From Desulfonauticus sp. (GTDB taxonomy: Bacteria > Desulfobacterota > Desulfovibrionia > Desulfovibrionales > Desulfonatronovibrionaceae), in NCBI GenBank assembly GCA_030950395.1, contig JAUZRP010000050.1, positions 1 through 64,000 on the forward strand: 64,000 bases of DNA, given 5' to 3'. The notes under the pieces were generated by a model. That model was not told where the DNA came from and ran no database searches. It saw only the letters and a list, made by a program, of their open reading frames with translations. Every line of letters starts with the position of its first letter. The first letter of the stretch is position 1. Of this stretch, positions 25,137 to 32,945 are shown piece after piece. The position numbers and the translations under genes were made by a program.

Positions 25137-26418
25137 AACCCAACAGTTAAAAAAAGGTCAAAAAGTCGCTTTTTGGGCCACTTTTTTTACCTTGCTTTTG
25201 GCAATACTTAAAGGTGTGGCGGGGATATTGTACAATTCCAAAATGCTACTAGCAGATGCTTTGCATAGCGGTGCAGACAGTGTTGCCATTTTTGTCTCAG
25301 GATTGGGATTGTGGATAGCCGCACATAAAAAAAGTGAAAAATTCCCTTATGGTTTATACAAGGTAGAAACTTTGGGAACATTATTTATAGGAGTATTTAT
25401 TCTTTGGGCAGGAGTAGAATTGTTTCTGGATGGTTACCACAAATTATTTGACCATCCTAAAATTATTGAATTTCCCACAATACCTCTATTTGTTACCATA
25501 ATTTCAATTATTACAGCTTATTTTATTGCCCACTACGAAAAAAAAGTAGGCAAACAAATTAATTCCCAATCCCTTATTGCCAATGCCCAAGAATCTTTTC
25601 TAGACATTATTTCATCCATAGTAGTTTTACTAGGAATCTTACTTACCTACTGGCGTATCCCCTACGTAGAAGGCATAATTATTATGCTAATATCTCTATT
25701 AATTTTTAAACTGAGCTTTGAAAACATATATAACCCTCTGTTAATTTTATTAGATGCCAATTTAGACGAGGAATTACAGAAAGAAATTAAATTACTAATA
25801 GAAACAGTTCCTGGAGTAAAAGAAATTCATATAGTTAAAATCAGACAAGCAGGCCCTTTTAAATTTGTAGAAATAGAATTTAGCACCAATCCTTCTATTA
25901 GTCTTTATCATGCTCATTCCATAGCAGATGAAGTTGAAAAACGAATAATGGAAAAATATTCGTCTGTAGAATCTGTGTTCATCCATGTGGAACCGTCAAA
26001 ACAAAAAATGATTCGAGCCATCTTGCCTGTAAAAAATATAGATGGACTTAATTCTATAGTACATAACCATTTTGGAAGAGCACCTTACTTTGTATTCGTA
26101 AAAATATCAGACAACAAAACAATAGAAATCGAAGATTTTTACTTTAACGAATTCTTGGACAAAAAACAGCACATAGGGTTACACGTAGTCAAAGTTATTG
26201 TAAACTATGACCTGGACATATTGTTTACAAGTCAAATTGGCGAAATTTCCTTTTACATGTTAAAAGAAAATTGTATAGACGTGTATCAAATTTTGGAGGA
26301 AAACGTTTCTGTCCAACAAGTAATTGAAATGTATCGTCAAAATAAACTGCCTAGATTAACGGCCCCTACTCATCCAGCAGACAAATCAATGGTAGTAAAA
26401 GAGAATAAAAACGACTAA
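25117..26418 (+). CDS. cation diffusion facilitator fused to a NifX/NafY-like domain
   Basis: The first ~300 residues are a CDF metal/proton antiporter: six membrane helices, LADALHSGADSVAIF in helix 2 with the metal-binding D residues, and ANAQESFLDIISS in helix 5, then a cytoplasmic ferredoxin-like domain (VPGVKEIHIVKIRQAG, HSIADEVEKRI). From about residue 305 a second domain of the dinitrogenase iron-molybdenum cofactor (NifX/NafY) type follows (LNSIVHNHFGRAPYFVFV, LHVVKVIVN, VQQVIEMY). The ATG at 25117 is preferred over 25051 because GGAG lies before it and homologous sequence starts here. It likely exports Fe, Zn, Co or Ni; the metal is not determined. Length is 433 residues. Confidence 0.85.
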   Translation: MEKTTNKTQQLKKGQKVAFWATFFTLLLAILKGVAGILYNSKMLLADALHSGADSVAIFVSGLGLWIAAHKKSEKFPYGLYKVETLGTLFIGVFILWAGVELFLDGYHKLFDHPKIIEFPTIPLFVTIISIITAYFIAHYEKKVGKQINSQSLIANAQESFLDIISSIVVLLGILLTYWRIPYVEGIIIMLISLLIFKLSFENIYNPLLILLDANLDEELQKEIKLLIETVPGVKEIHIVKIRQAGPFKFVEIEFSTNPSISLYHAHSIADEVEKRIMEKYSSVESVFIHVEPSKQKMIRAILPVKNIDGLNSIVHNHFGRAPYFVFVKISDNKTIEIEDFYFNEFLDKKQHIGLHVVKVIVNYDLDILFTSQIGEISFYMLKENCIDVYQILEENVSVQQVIEMYRQNKLPRLTAPTHPADKSMVVKENKND

Positions 26419-26460
26419 ACTTAATCAAAAACAGTAGTCAAGAAAACCTACCATATAACA

Positions 26461-26506
26461 ACTCCAAGGCAAAAAAAATCGTTTGCCCCCAGTGGCAAAT
26501 TGGAGT
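26461..26506 (+). promoter_or_regulatory. candidate alternative-pairing RNA element before the His-rich gene
   Basis: Three complementary segments lie in a row: GGCAAA (26468-26473), TTTGCC (26482-26487) and GGCAAA (26494-26499). The middle one can pair with either neighbour but not both. Outer arms ACTCCAA (26461-26467) and TTGGAGT (26500-26506) enclose them as a perfect 7-bp stem. There is no T run, so it is not a standard terminator. Its position between a metal exporter gene and a His-rich metal-binding gene makes a regulatory RNA possible; this is inference from pairing alone. Confidence 0.35.
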
Positions 26507-26541
26507 AAATAAGGTAAAAAAAACAAATGAGGAGGAAACTT

Positions 26542-26718
26542 ATGTGCAAAGATTGTGGATGCGGCCAAAAAGACTCTAAGTATGGGAAATTTATCCACGA
26601 ACACGAACATAGACATGGAGATTTAGTACATTCTCATCCCCACGAACATGAGCACGAGCATGATCCGGTCACAGGTGAAATCATTGAACATCATCACGAG
26701 CATAAAAACACTAAATAA
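26542..26718 (+). CDS. small Cys/His-rich metal-binding protein
   Basis: A 58-residue protein that begins MCKDCGCGQKD and is dominated by histidines (14 by my count) in HEHEHRHGDLVHSH, HEHEHEHD and EHHHEHK. The CxxCGC start recalls the nickel-binding N-terminus of HypB, and His-rich tails are common in zinc/nickel chaperones, but there is no GTPase domain. GGAGG lies seven bases before ATG 26542, so I prefer it to an upstream start at 26527. It probably buffers or delivers Zn, Ni or Co for the CDF pump upstream. Confidence 0.8.
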   Translation: MCKDCGCGQKDSKYGKFIHEHEHRHGDLVHSHPHEHEHEHDPVTGEIIEHHHEHKNTK

Positions 26719-26949
26719 TACATCATCAGAATTACTTATTTTGATCGAATGACTACCGTTGCCATTGATTATTTTCTACTCCCCATTACTAACAATTAAT
26801 ACCTCTATTTCTCTGGCAAGGACTTTTTAATCTGCATCTAGATGTCTACTATGAAAGGGGCTAATCACGTTGGCCCAAGTAAAAAAATGTGAGGGGCAAA
26901 GTCTTCGGGATATTAACAAAAATGGCAAAAATAGAAAGGCCTCAAGAAG

Positions 26950-27036
26950 TGGTGCCGGGGGCGAGACTCGAACTCGCACGGGCCAAAGCCCACTGGATTT
27001 TGAGTCCAGCGCGTCTACCAATTTCACCACCCCGGC
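26950..27036 (-). tRNA. tRNA-Leu (CAA)
   Basis: The minus strand folds into a class II tRNA: acceptor GCCGGGG with CCCCGGC, D-loop with TTGGTAGAC, anticodon arm CTGGA-CTCAAAA-TCCAG giving anticodon CAA, a long variable arm (GGGCTTTGGCCC), T arm GAGTTCGAGTCTC, discriminator A and an encoded CCA at 26952-26950. It reads the Leu codon UUG. Confidence 0.95.
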
Positions 27037-27201
27037 TACTTGAAAAGATATTCTTTAATTTTTTTTCACTATTCCGTCAAGAAAAATATTACCTCCACAT
27101 GGTTTTTTTTTCTATCTACTTAAAACTCTTAAAAGAACAACTCTAATCACTTCCTTTAAGACAAACTTCTTGTCCAAAACCTTAAATCAGCTTATACCCT
27201 T

Positions 27202-27469
27202 TTAATGTCCTGCGTTGTTATTTCGTTTTTTTTGTCCCAAAATATCAAACACATGGTTCTCGAATTGTGCCTTTTGTGCCACAAAGAGGCTTTCCTTTTA
27301 ATCAAAATTTTTAAGTTGTAAAAATTCCTATTACAACCTACCGGAAAGTTTTAATGATTACGCCATGTTGTTTGAATTTGGCTTTTATTTCTAATGCTTG
27401 CTGGCGGGCTTAAAGATAGAGATAAAGAGAGGAATAACGTTCTTTGTTAAAAAAATCGTTACCTGATTC
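27202..27469 (-). pseudogene. decayed protein gene between the two tRNA genes
   Basis: The minus strand holds protein-like segments broken by stops. From 27469 one frame reads NDFFNKERYSSLYLYL, a TAA at 27412-27410, then ARQQALEIKAKFKQHGVI-IKTFR and a stop at 27340-27338. Further on another frame reads ESLFVAQKAQFENHVFDILG and a short tail ending with TAA at 27204-27202. This looks like a once intact gene with at least one nonsense and one frame change. I cannot name the family. The rest of 27037-27589 shows no gene. Confidence 0.4.
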
Positions 27470-27589
27470 TTACCCAATTTTTTCGATTTTTCAATTTTTT
27501 TTTAGTGTTTTTGGATAGGCAGGAAAAATAGCTACAGGCCCTTAAAAGTTAAGGATTTATTTTGTATTATTTTTTCCTGATTTTATAAC

Positions 27590-27665
27590 TGGTGGAGCTG
27601 AGGGGACTTGAACCCCTGACCCCTTGAATGCCATTCAAGTGCTCTCCCAACTGAGCTACAGCCCC
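27590..27665 (-). tRNA. tRNA-Ala (GGC)
   Basis: The minus strand gives a 76-nt tRNA with encoded CCA: acceptor GGGGCTG pairing with CAGCTCC (one G-T), D arm AGCTCAGTTGGGAGAGC, anticodon arm CTTGA-ATGGCAT-TCAAG with anticodon GGC, and T arm AGGGGTTCAAGTCCCCT. It reads the Ala codons GCC and GCU. Confidence 0.96.
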
Positions 27666-27847
27666 ACATAGTGGAAAGTTATATTAACCATATATCTTTT
27701 CGTAGTCAATCATTTTTTGAAAAGACGTTAGAAAAAAATAACTAAACTTGAAAAAATATAAACATAAGACAGTGTTTAGCCAATCCGTTTAAAATTTAGG
27801 TTCTTCTTACAACAAATCTATTTTGTTCCTTAACCAAAAAATCATTT

Positions 27848-27866
27848 GCCTAAAAACATATTAGGC
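27848..27866 (-). terminator. possible terminator after tmcA
   Basis: On the minus strand, 56 bp after the tmcA stop, GCCTAATATGTTTTTAGGC can form a 6-bp stem, followed by AAATGATTTTTTGG. The T run is offset by five bases from the stem, so it would be a weak intrinsic terminator. The remaining sequence between tRNA-Ala and tmcA shows no gene. Confidence 0.4.
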
Positions 27867-27922
27867 CAAAGACACAGACAGGTATATACTTTTTTTTCAC
27901 TGGGTTTAATGAAAAAATATTT

Positions 27923-28318
27923 TTATTTTGATTTTTTCTCGTTATTTGCCTTGTGACATTCGCCACACATCACTGGACCTCTTTTTTCTTTTAGATGACA
28001 CCCCATGCAACGTTTATGATAAGCCTCTCTAAGAGAAATAGGATTGTCCCCCTTTACTGGATGAACTTTGTGACAACTGGAACAAGGCTGATCTTCTGAA
28101 GACTCGTCAGGAACGAGTTTGCCATTTTTATACACGTGATGACACACACTACAATTTTCTATGTGGGCTTTCTCATTATGCAAGTCATGATGAAAAATGA
28201 CCCTTGGACGTTCAGGAGACTTAAATTCTTTTCCCAAAATTAAATAATCTTCCTGGCCCAAACAAATGCTTGCTAGACCTAAAAATGCAATTATTAAAAT
28301 CAACGTTTTGATTTTCAC
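27923..28318 (-). CDS. tmcA: tetraheme cytochrome c3, TmcA-like
   Basis: This periplasmic class III cytochrome has a signal peptide (IKTLILIIAFLGLASICLG) and four CxxCH heme sites in order: CSVCH, CSSCH, CMGCH and CGECH. Extra histidines (FHHDLHNE, CHHVYK) provide the bis-His ligands usual for cytochrome c3. In Tmc complexes TmcA takes electrons from periplasmic hydrogenase/cytochrome c3 and hands them to the membrane part. I choose the GTG at 28318, which has AGAGGG seven bases upstream; a GTG at 28357 would add 13 residues ahead of the signal peptide. It is last in the transcription order. Confidence 0.85.
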   Translation of the reverse strand: MKIKTLILIIAFLGLASICLGQEDYLILGKEFKSPERPRVIFHHDLHNEKAHIENCSVCHHVYKNGKLVPDESSEDQPCSSCHKVHPVKGDNPISLREAYHKRCMGCHLKEKRGPVMCGECHKANNEKKSK

Positions 28319-28363
28319 AGCTTTCCCTCTTTTTATGTATTTTAAGGTTAAGATCACTTTTGC

Positions 28364-29668
28364 TTATTTTTCCATGCATTCGTATATAATATCGCCTAAA
28401 AACTTTAATTTCATGCCCAAGTTATAGTAATGGATAATGTCTTCCAAACCACCGTGACAATTGTGACAGGGGGCAATTACAACTTTTACTCCTGTGGCTT
28501 TTAATTGCTCTGCCTTAATCTTATTACCCTCTACCCTGGTCATTTTAAAAGGAGGACCACAATTAATTACGCCTCCGCCTGCGCAACAGCAATAATTGTG
28601 TTCACGGTTAGGATGCATTTCTACCACATTTTCACAAAAAGCATGCACCACTTCTCTTAACATTTCGTGGAGCCCCATACCCCTTACAATATTACAAGGA
28701 TCATGGATAGTAACAGGGGCTTCAAACTTTTTCGCTACTTTTAATCTTCCTTCCTGAAGCAATTCCCAGTAAAACTGCACAGCATGGATAACCGGAATGG
28801 GCATATTTTTCCAGCCTAACCAGCGGTTTCCCACGTCATATACAGATCTATAGGCATGACCACATTCACCCATTACTATTCTTTTTACTCTTAGACGCCT
28901 GGCGGTCTCAAAATGAAGTCGTTTTAACCTGCCCATAACTTCATAATCGCCAAGATACATAGCCATGTCACTATTATCCCATCCGGGAGTAGCAGGCATG
29001 GTCCAATTTACTTTGGCCACGTGCATAATGACCGCAGCCTGATAAATGAGTTGGGTCCTAAATTTTGGCTCTGGTCCTATTACAGAATATAAAATATCTG
29101 CCCCCTCTTTTTCTAAAGGAATACGTAAATCAGGGATTTCGTCTCTTGCTTCATCTTCCTGCCACTGCAAACTATCTATCCACTCGTCATCTTTTACCCA
29201 CATCTGGTTCATAGTGGCAGCATGACTATGGGAAGTATCCTGAATGTACATAGGAGCTACACCAAGCTTAAAACAAATCCTTCGCACCATACTTAATAAA
29301 TAAGCGATGTCTATACCAAAAGGACAATACATAGAACATCTTTTGCATAAGTTACATTCAGTATAAGCAATTTTAGCCATGTCCAAAATATCTCGAGGAC
29401 TGACGCTTCCCTTCGCTTGCACCAACTTCCACAGGGTCTGCTTTACCTTGCCCACAGGAGAATACCTAGGGTCATTATCGTGAGATAAATAATAATGACA
29501 GGCCTTAGAACACAAACCACAGTGCATACACGTCTGAATGTAGGCCTGTAAACGGGCTCCTGTTTCTTTGCTAATAGTCTCGTTTACTATTTTTTGAATC
29601 TTGTTAGTATCAAGTTGCTTAATCCCTTGTATCAAACCTTCATCTTCTAATACTTTGTTGTTTCCCAT
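28364..29668 (-). CDS. tmcB: TmcB-like iron-sulfur protein (HdrD-type)
   Basis: This 434-residue cytoplasmic-side redox protein carries two 4Fe-4S motifs in the N-terminal part, CMHCGLCSKACHYY and CNLCKRCSMYCPFG, and CCG-type (heterodisulfide reductase D) cysteine clusters in the C-terminal half, seen as HDPCNIVRG, YCCCAGGG and APCHNCHGG. The related DsrK and HmcF share this plan; the neighbours (one tetraheme cytochrome, a short cytochrome b and a Trp-rich propeller protein) favour Tmc. It would receive electrons from TmcC and pass them to a cytoplasmic thiol/disulfide or sulfite-reduction partner. tmcA follows 45 bp downstream. Confidence 0.85.
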   Translation of the reverse strand: MGNNKVLEDEGLIQGIKQLDTNKIQKIVNETISKETGARLQAYIQTCMHCGLCSKACHYYLSHDNDPRYSPVGKVKQTLWKLVQAKGSVSPRDILDMAKIAYTECNLCKRCSMYCPFGIDIAYLLSMVRRICFKLGVAPMYIQDTSHSHAATMNQMWVKDDEWIDSLQWQEDEARDEIPDLRIPLEKEGADILYSVIGPEPKFRTQLIYQAAVIMHVAKVNWTMPATPGWDNSDMAMYLGDYEVMGRLKRLHFETARRLRVKRIVMGECGHAYRSVYDVGNRWLGWKNMPIPVIHAVQFYWELLQEGRLKVAKKFEAPVTIHDPCNIVRGMGLHEMLREVVHAFCENVVEMHPNREHNYCCCAGGGVINCGPPFKMTRVEGNKIKAEQLKATGVKVVIAPCHNCHGGLEDIIHYYNLGMKLKFLGDIIYECMEK

Positions 29669-29705
29669 GGCTCTACCTTTTTATAATTTTTTAAGTTTGT
29701 TATAG

Positions 29706-30365
29706 TTACCAATCTTTGACGTGTCTTACGCCACCAAACTCAGAACCAATATAAACTCTGGTCAATAGCCCTACGAACATATGTATCAAGCGAGTAAAGG
29801 GAAAGGCAATGAGCAAAATCTCTGCAGACAAAACGTGCAAAACTAGCATCAACTTATAATCTATCCAACCATGATAGGCTATAAAGCCAAACAAAAATGG
29901 TGCAGTTACGAGTGACAACAACAAAAAATCTGTCCAAGAAGTGACAAACTTTACTTCTTTGACCCATAATCTCCGCCCCCAAAAAAAGGCCAAACATAAC
30001 AACACAATAAGCGTCAAAATATCTCCTAGTTTATCAGGTATGGTCCACCAACTAACAGACCAAAAAGTCTCCACTAAAACCACATGTCCCGTAATAAAAA
30101 GAGGTACGATTAAAACACAAAAATGAAACGCAAAAGAGACTAACGTAAAAAGAGGATTTTCTTGCATACTTATAGTACCAAAAGGAATTAACCAGTGGAT
30201 TAAAGACCTAAATCCATATTTAGGGCTAAAATAAGCCAAAACTACCCGATCCTTCTTGGGCGTGGCCAGAATAATTGCCCCTATTTTGCAAATACAACCC
30301 AAAATAAAAACACTAAAGGCTATCCAAGCGCCTGGTCCAATTAAAAAACCGTAAATCTTGTCCAT
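29706..30365 (-). CDS. tmcC: TmcC-like cytochrome b membrane subunit
   Basis: This 219-residue membrane protein has about five hydrophobic segments and resembles NarI/DsrM-type cytochromes b. Conserved histidines lie in candidate heme-binding helices: FHFCVLIVPLFITGH, YHGWIDYKLMLVLHVLSAE and FTRLIHMFVG. It should carry b-type heme and move electrons across the membrane between TmcA and TmcB. tmcB follows 37 bp downstream. A 133-bp gap with a hairpin separates it from the tmcD-like gene upstream. Confidence 0.82.
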   Translation of the reverse strand: MDKIYGFLIGPGAWIAFSVFILGCICKIGAIILATPKKDRVVLAYFSPKYGFRSLIHWLIPFGTISMQENPLFTLVSFAFHFCVLIVPLFITGHVVLVETFWSVSWWTIPDKLGDILTLIVLLCLAFFWGRRLWVKEVKFVTSWTDFLLLSLVTAPFLFGFIAYHGWIDYKLMLVLHVLSAEILLIAFPFTRLIHMFVGLLTRVYIGSEFGGVRHVKDW

Positions 30366-30444
30366 AGATTATAACCTCTCTGCTTTAACTAAAACGTCAT
30401 AACAACCTGTTTTGCAACACATTTATAAAGTTAAAATTTATAAA

Positions 30445-30459
30445 GGTAAAAACTTTACC
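30445..30459 (-). promoter_or_regulatory. hairpin between the tmcD-like gene and tmcC
   Basis: On the minus strand GGTAAAGTTTTTACC forms a 6-bp stem with a 3-base loop and is followed by the T-rich stretch TTTATAAATTTT. This is the shape of a weak intrinsic terminator or attenuator and could lower expression of tmcCBA relative to tmcD, or be an RNA processing site. Confidence 0.35.
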
Positions 30460-30498
30460 GTGCAAATTTAACTAAAAACTGCTTTCTCTTCAAACACC

Positions 30499-31746
30499 CT
30501 ACCAACTAGCTATTGGAACAATTTCTCTTTGATATGTTTGTTGGGAAATGTAGCGCAACATAATGTATTTGCCATCAGGCGAAAAACAAGGCTCCCACAA
30601 TTGTTCAAAATCTTTTTTATAGGGTTTACCATTGAGAATTACAGTATAACGTTTGTTTTTTTCAACCTTTACGGCCACGTGTTGGGCATCAGGACTTATT
30701 ACTGGTGCCCAGGCCATATCCCAGCTTTCTGGCCAGACAGTATCGTTCACTACTACAAACCACTTTTCGCCATTTTTCCCTATAGCGGCAATAGTTTTAG
30801 CATCAGGACTAAGACTGAGATCTGAAATCATGTCTGTAAAACATGTATTCCACGGCTTAGCATCTTCTATCACTGTCCACTTACCAAATTCAGGAGCACC
30901 AAGACCTACGATTTTATTCCCATCTGCACTAAATTGCATTTGCCAAAGCTGATTAAACTTAGCTGGCCAGATAATCTTTGCATCCATAGCCAGCCCCCAG
31001 AGGCCATCTTTCTTTACTGGAGCAATTACAGAATTGTTTACAGGATGAAAAACAGGCTCCCACACTGCAGAAAAAGTCTCAGGCCACATAATGCCATCTA
31101 TCGCAATAGTATATTCGTAAATACTCGGCCTGACTTGAGCAGCTACTTTTTGACCCGTATGGTTAAATACCGGAGTCCAAACACTAACAAAATTTTCTTC
31201 CCAAGACTTTCCATCCACAGCCACAGAAAAACAGCCTAGTTTAAACTTAAAGACATCTGCCTGCCCAAGAGACACAGTCTGAACTACTGCAGCAGTGCGA
31301 TCCCCTTGAGGACTTAAGACAAAACCATTAGCATTGTCATACAAGTGCTCCCAAACCTTACCGTCCAAAGCCATACCATACTTCATATCGTTCTGAATAG
31401 CAGACGCAATATGCTGCCCATCCTCACTAAATAACGTATTCCAAATAAAAGCAAATTTTTCTTCCCATTCTTGCCCATCAACAGCCAATGTATTTTCCCC
31501 CATTTCAGAAACAATGGCAGTTAATTTTCCAGCTGGGGAATAACGCAAATACCAAATCCTCTCGTAAGGTTTACCCCAAAATTTACCATCTGCCCATACG
31601 TCAAATTCGTTTTCCTCTTCCCCTGTTTTAACAACCACACCTATATGCTCTCCATCTGGACTCACCTGAAACTCTTCAATCCAGGAAAATCTGGAAAACA
31701 AATCTCGCAAATCAACTTCTTTGTTTACACCTTTCTTCCACTCCAT
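30499..31746 (-). CDS. tmcD: TmcD-like Trp-rich protein with beta-propeller-like repeats
   Basis: This 415-residue soluble protein has no signal peptide. It is built of about eight repeats of 45-50 residues, each with a core such as FSPDGKYI, LSPDAKTIAAIG or ISPDAQHVAVKV followed by a W-containing loop (GKVWEHLY, GKSWEENF, DTVWPESW). Such WD40/TolB-like repeats predict a beta-propeller. TmcD of Desulfovibrio is described as a Trp-rich cytoplasmic protein of the complex, which fits. Here it is the first gene of the run, with GAGGTGAG before the ATG. Its exact role is unknown. Confidence 0.78.
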   Translation of the reverse strand: MEWKKGVNKEVDLRDLFSRFSWIEEFQVSPDGEHIGVVVKTGEEENEFDVWADGKFWGKPYERIWYLRYSPAGKLTAIVSEMGENTLAVDGQEWEEKFAFIWNTLFSEDGQHIASAIQNDMKYGMALDGKVWEHLYDNANGFVLSPQGDRTAAVVQTVSLGQADVFKFKLGCFSVAVDGKSWEENFVSVWTPVFNHTGQKVAAQVRPSIYEYTIAIDGIMWPETFSAVWEPVFHPVNNSVIAPVKKDGLWGLAMDAKIIWPAKFNQLWQMQFSADGNKIVGLGAPEFGKWTVIEDAKPWNTCFTDMISDLSLSPDAKTIAAIGKNGEKWFVVVNDTVWPESWDMAWAPVISPDAQHVAVKVEKNKRYTVILNGKPYKKDFEQLWEPCFSPDGKYIMLRYISQQTYQREIVPIASW

Positions 31747-32022
31747 TATTATCTCACCTCGTTTTTATATAGTGCAGCTACAAAAAACAAAAAAATTATA
31801 AAAAATCACTTCCATCTAACACCTAAACTTATACGTTTCTACACCTTAAACTCGTAAAAGCACTTTTTGTAGCCACGTCCTAAAACATGTAAAATTTACC
31901 TTAGTGAACCAAACATTTTGGTGAATACCAATTTATGTTTTAATTGCCAAGTTTTTTGTGTTTTTTTCTAAAAAAAGTAACACTAGACTCTAAACAATAA
32001 ACTTGCTTTCAATCCCAGCCCA

Positions 32023-32064
32023 CCAACTACCAATTACCAACCACAAATTACCAATTACTAATTA
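32023..32064 (-). repeat. 7-bp tandem repeat tract at the thyX stop
   Basis: From 32064 the minus strand reads TAATTAG, TAATTGG, TAATTTG, TGGTTGG, TAATTGG, TAGTTGG without gaps. The first unit overlaps the last sense codon and the TAG stop of thyX. The first three TAA triplets fall in three different frames. The rest of the gap to the tmcD-like gene (31747-32022) shows no gene. Confidence 0.7.
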
Positions 32065-32783
32065 CGAACAGTAGGATATTTACCGCAACTAAACTTTCCT
32101 TCAGGGCAAAAACCAAGTCTTTTACACTTGGGTCCCGCGTTTTTAAAAACTACAGGCAATTTTTCCTGACAGATAGCCAACATCTTATTGGCAAGTTCTC
32201 TGATTTCCCATTGCGCCCTATTACAACAACGCAATTCAAAAAAGTGGAGTAAACTCCTGCAGTTCATGGTAAATACGATCTTAGTTTCACAGGCATTGGG
32301 CAAAACAAACCTGGCATCTTCATTCGCTTTTTTACCTCTGCCATCTTTTTCCAAAAGCTCTTGCAACTTAAGGTAAGTTTGGGCGGCCTCATTCATAAAT
32401 TGTTCAAAGATTTGTCTGGCCTGGGGATTTGTGGCAATAGCAGGAGGAAGAATGTAATTAAAATCTTTTGCATCCACGTAACGCTGACTTTGTTGCGAAT
32501 AAGAAGCAATCCTATGTCTTACCAATTGATGAGTCAAAGCTCTGGACACCCCTCCTACCGCAAAAGTAAAACTCACGTGTTCTACAGGACTTTCATGACC
32601 TGAAGCCAAAACATTTTGAATAAAAGTTTGTTGTTGCTCTAAAGGAATTTCTCCCCTTAACCATTTTTCAAACTTATCTCCCACAAATTCAGATGAATAG
32701 CATTGCCGAAAGGCAGCATAAACCAGAGAGATGGCATTAGGAGTATGGGCCAGTAAAGTTACTTTTAACTTGGTGCATGACAT
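32058..32783 (-). CDS. thyX: FAD-dependent thymidylate synthase ThyX
   Basis: ThyX methylates dUMP to dTMP using FAD, NADPH and methylene-tetrahydrofolate. The diagnostic RHRIASYSQQSQRY motif (RHRxxSxxxxSxR) lies near residue 80, preceded by SGHESPVEHVSFTF. The C-terminal part has the catalytic NCRSLLHFFELR. A Cys-rich tail (CKRLGFCPEGKFSCG) extends the protein. I start at ATG 32783 (241 residues), because GAGGAA precedes it and the upstream 17 codons to 32834 lack family similarity. It is the likely sole route to dTMP unless thyA exists elsewhere. Confidence 0.93.
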   Translation of the reverse strand: MSCTKLKVTLLAHTPNAISLVYAAFRQCYSSEFVGDKFEKWLRGEIPLEQQQTFIQNVLASGHESPVEHVSFTFAVGGVSRALTHQLVRHRIASYSQQSQRYVDAKDFNYILPPAIATNPQARQIFEQFMNEAAQTYLKLQELLEKDGRGKKANEDARFVLPNACETKIVFTMNCRSLLHFFELRCCNRAQWEIRELANKMLAICQEKLPVVFKNAGPKCKRLGFCPEGKFSCGKYPTVRN

Positions 32784-32917
32784 TATTGAATTCCTCTCTT
32801 GCGCATAGTTTAGGATATTGTCCCTAAAATACAAATACCTAAATTTGCATGTTCAAAAAAATAAATTATGCTCTAATTAGTTTGCTTTAGAGCAAAGCTT
32901 AATTAATTTCCTTCGTC

Positions 32918-32945
32918 CATCACTATCAACTTTCACTACAAACTA
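32918..32945 (-). repeat. diverged 7-bp repeat tract at the ruvB stop
   Basis: From the TAG stop of ruvB the minus strand reads TAGTTTG, TAGTGAA, AGTTGAT, AGTGATG. The 7-bp period is visible but units are diverged. It belongs with the stronger tracts at cvpA, thyX, lepA and the CgeB-like gene. Confidence 0.4.

Noticed and set aside
30529-31239. Several plus-strand frames over the tmcD-like gene
   Set aside because: They mirror the regular repeats of the real gene on the minus strand and have no ribosome sites.
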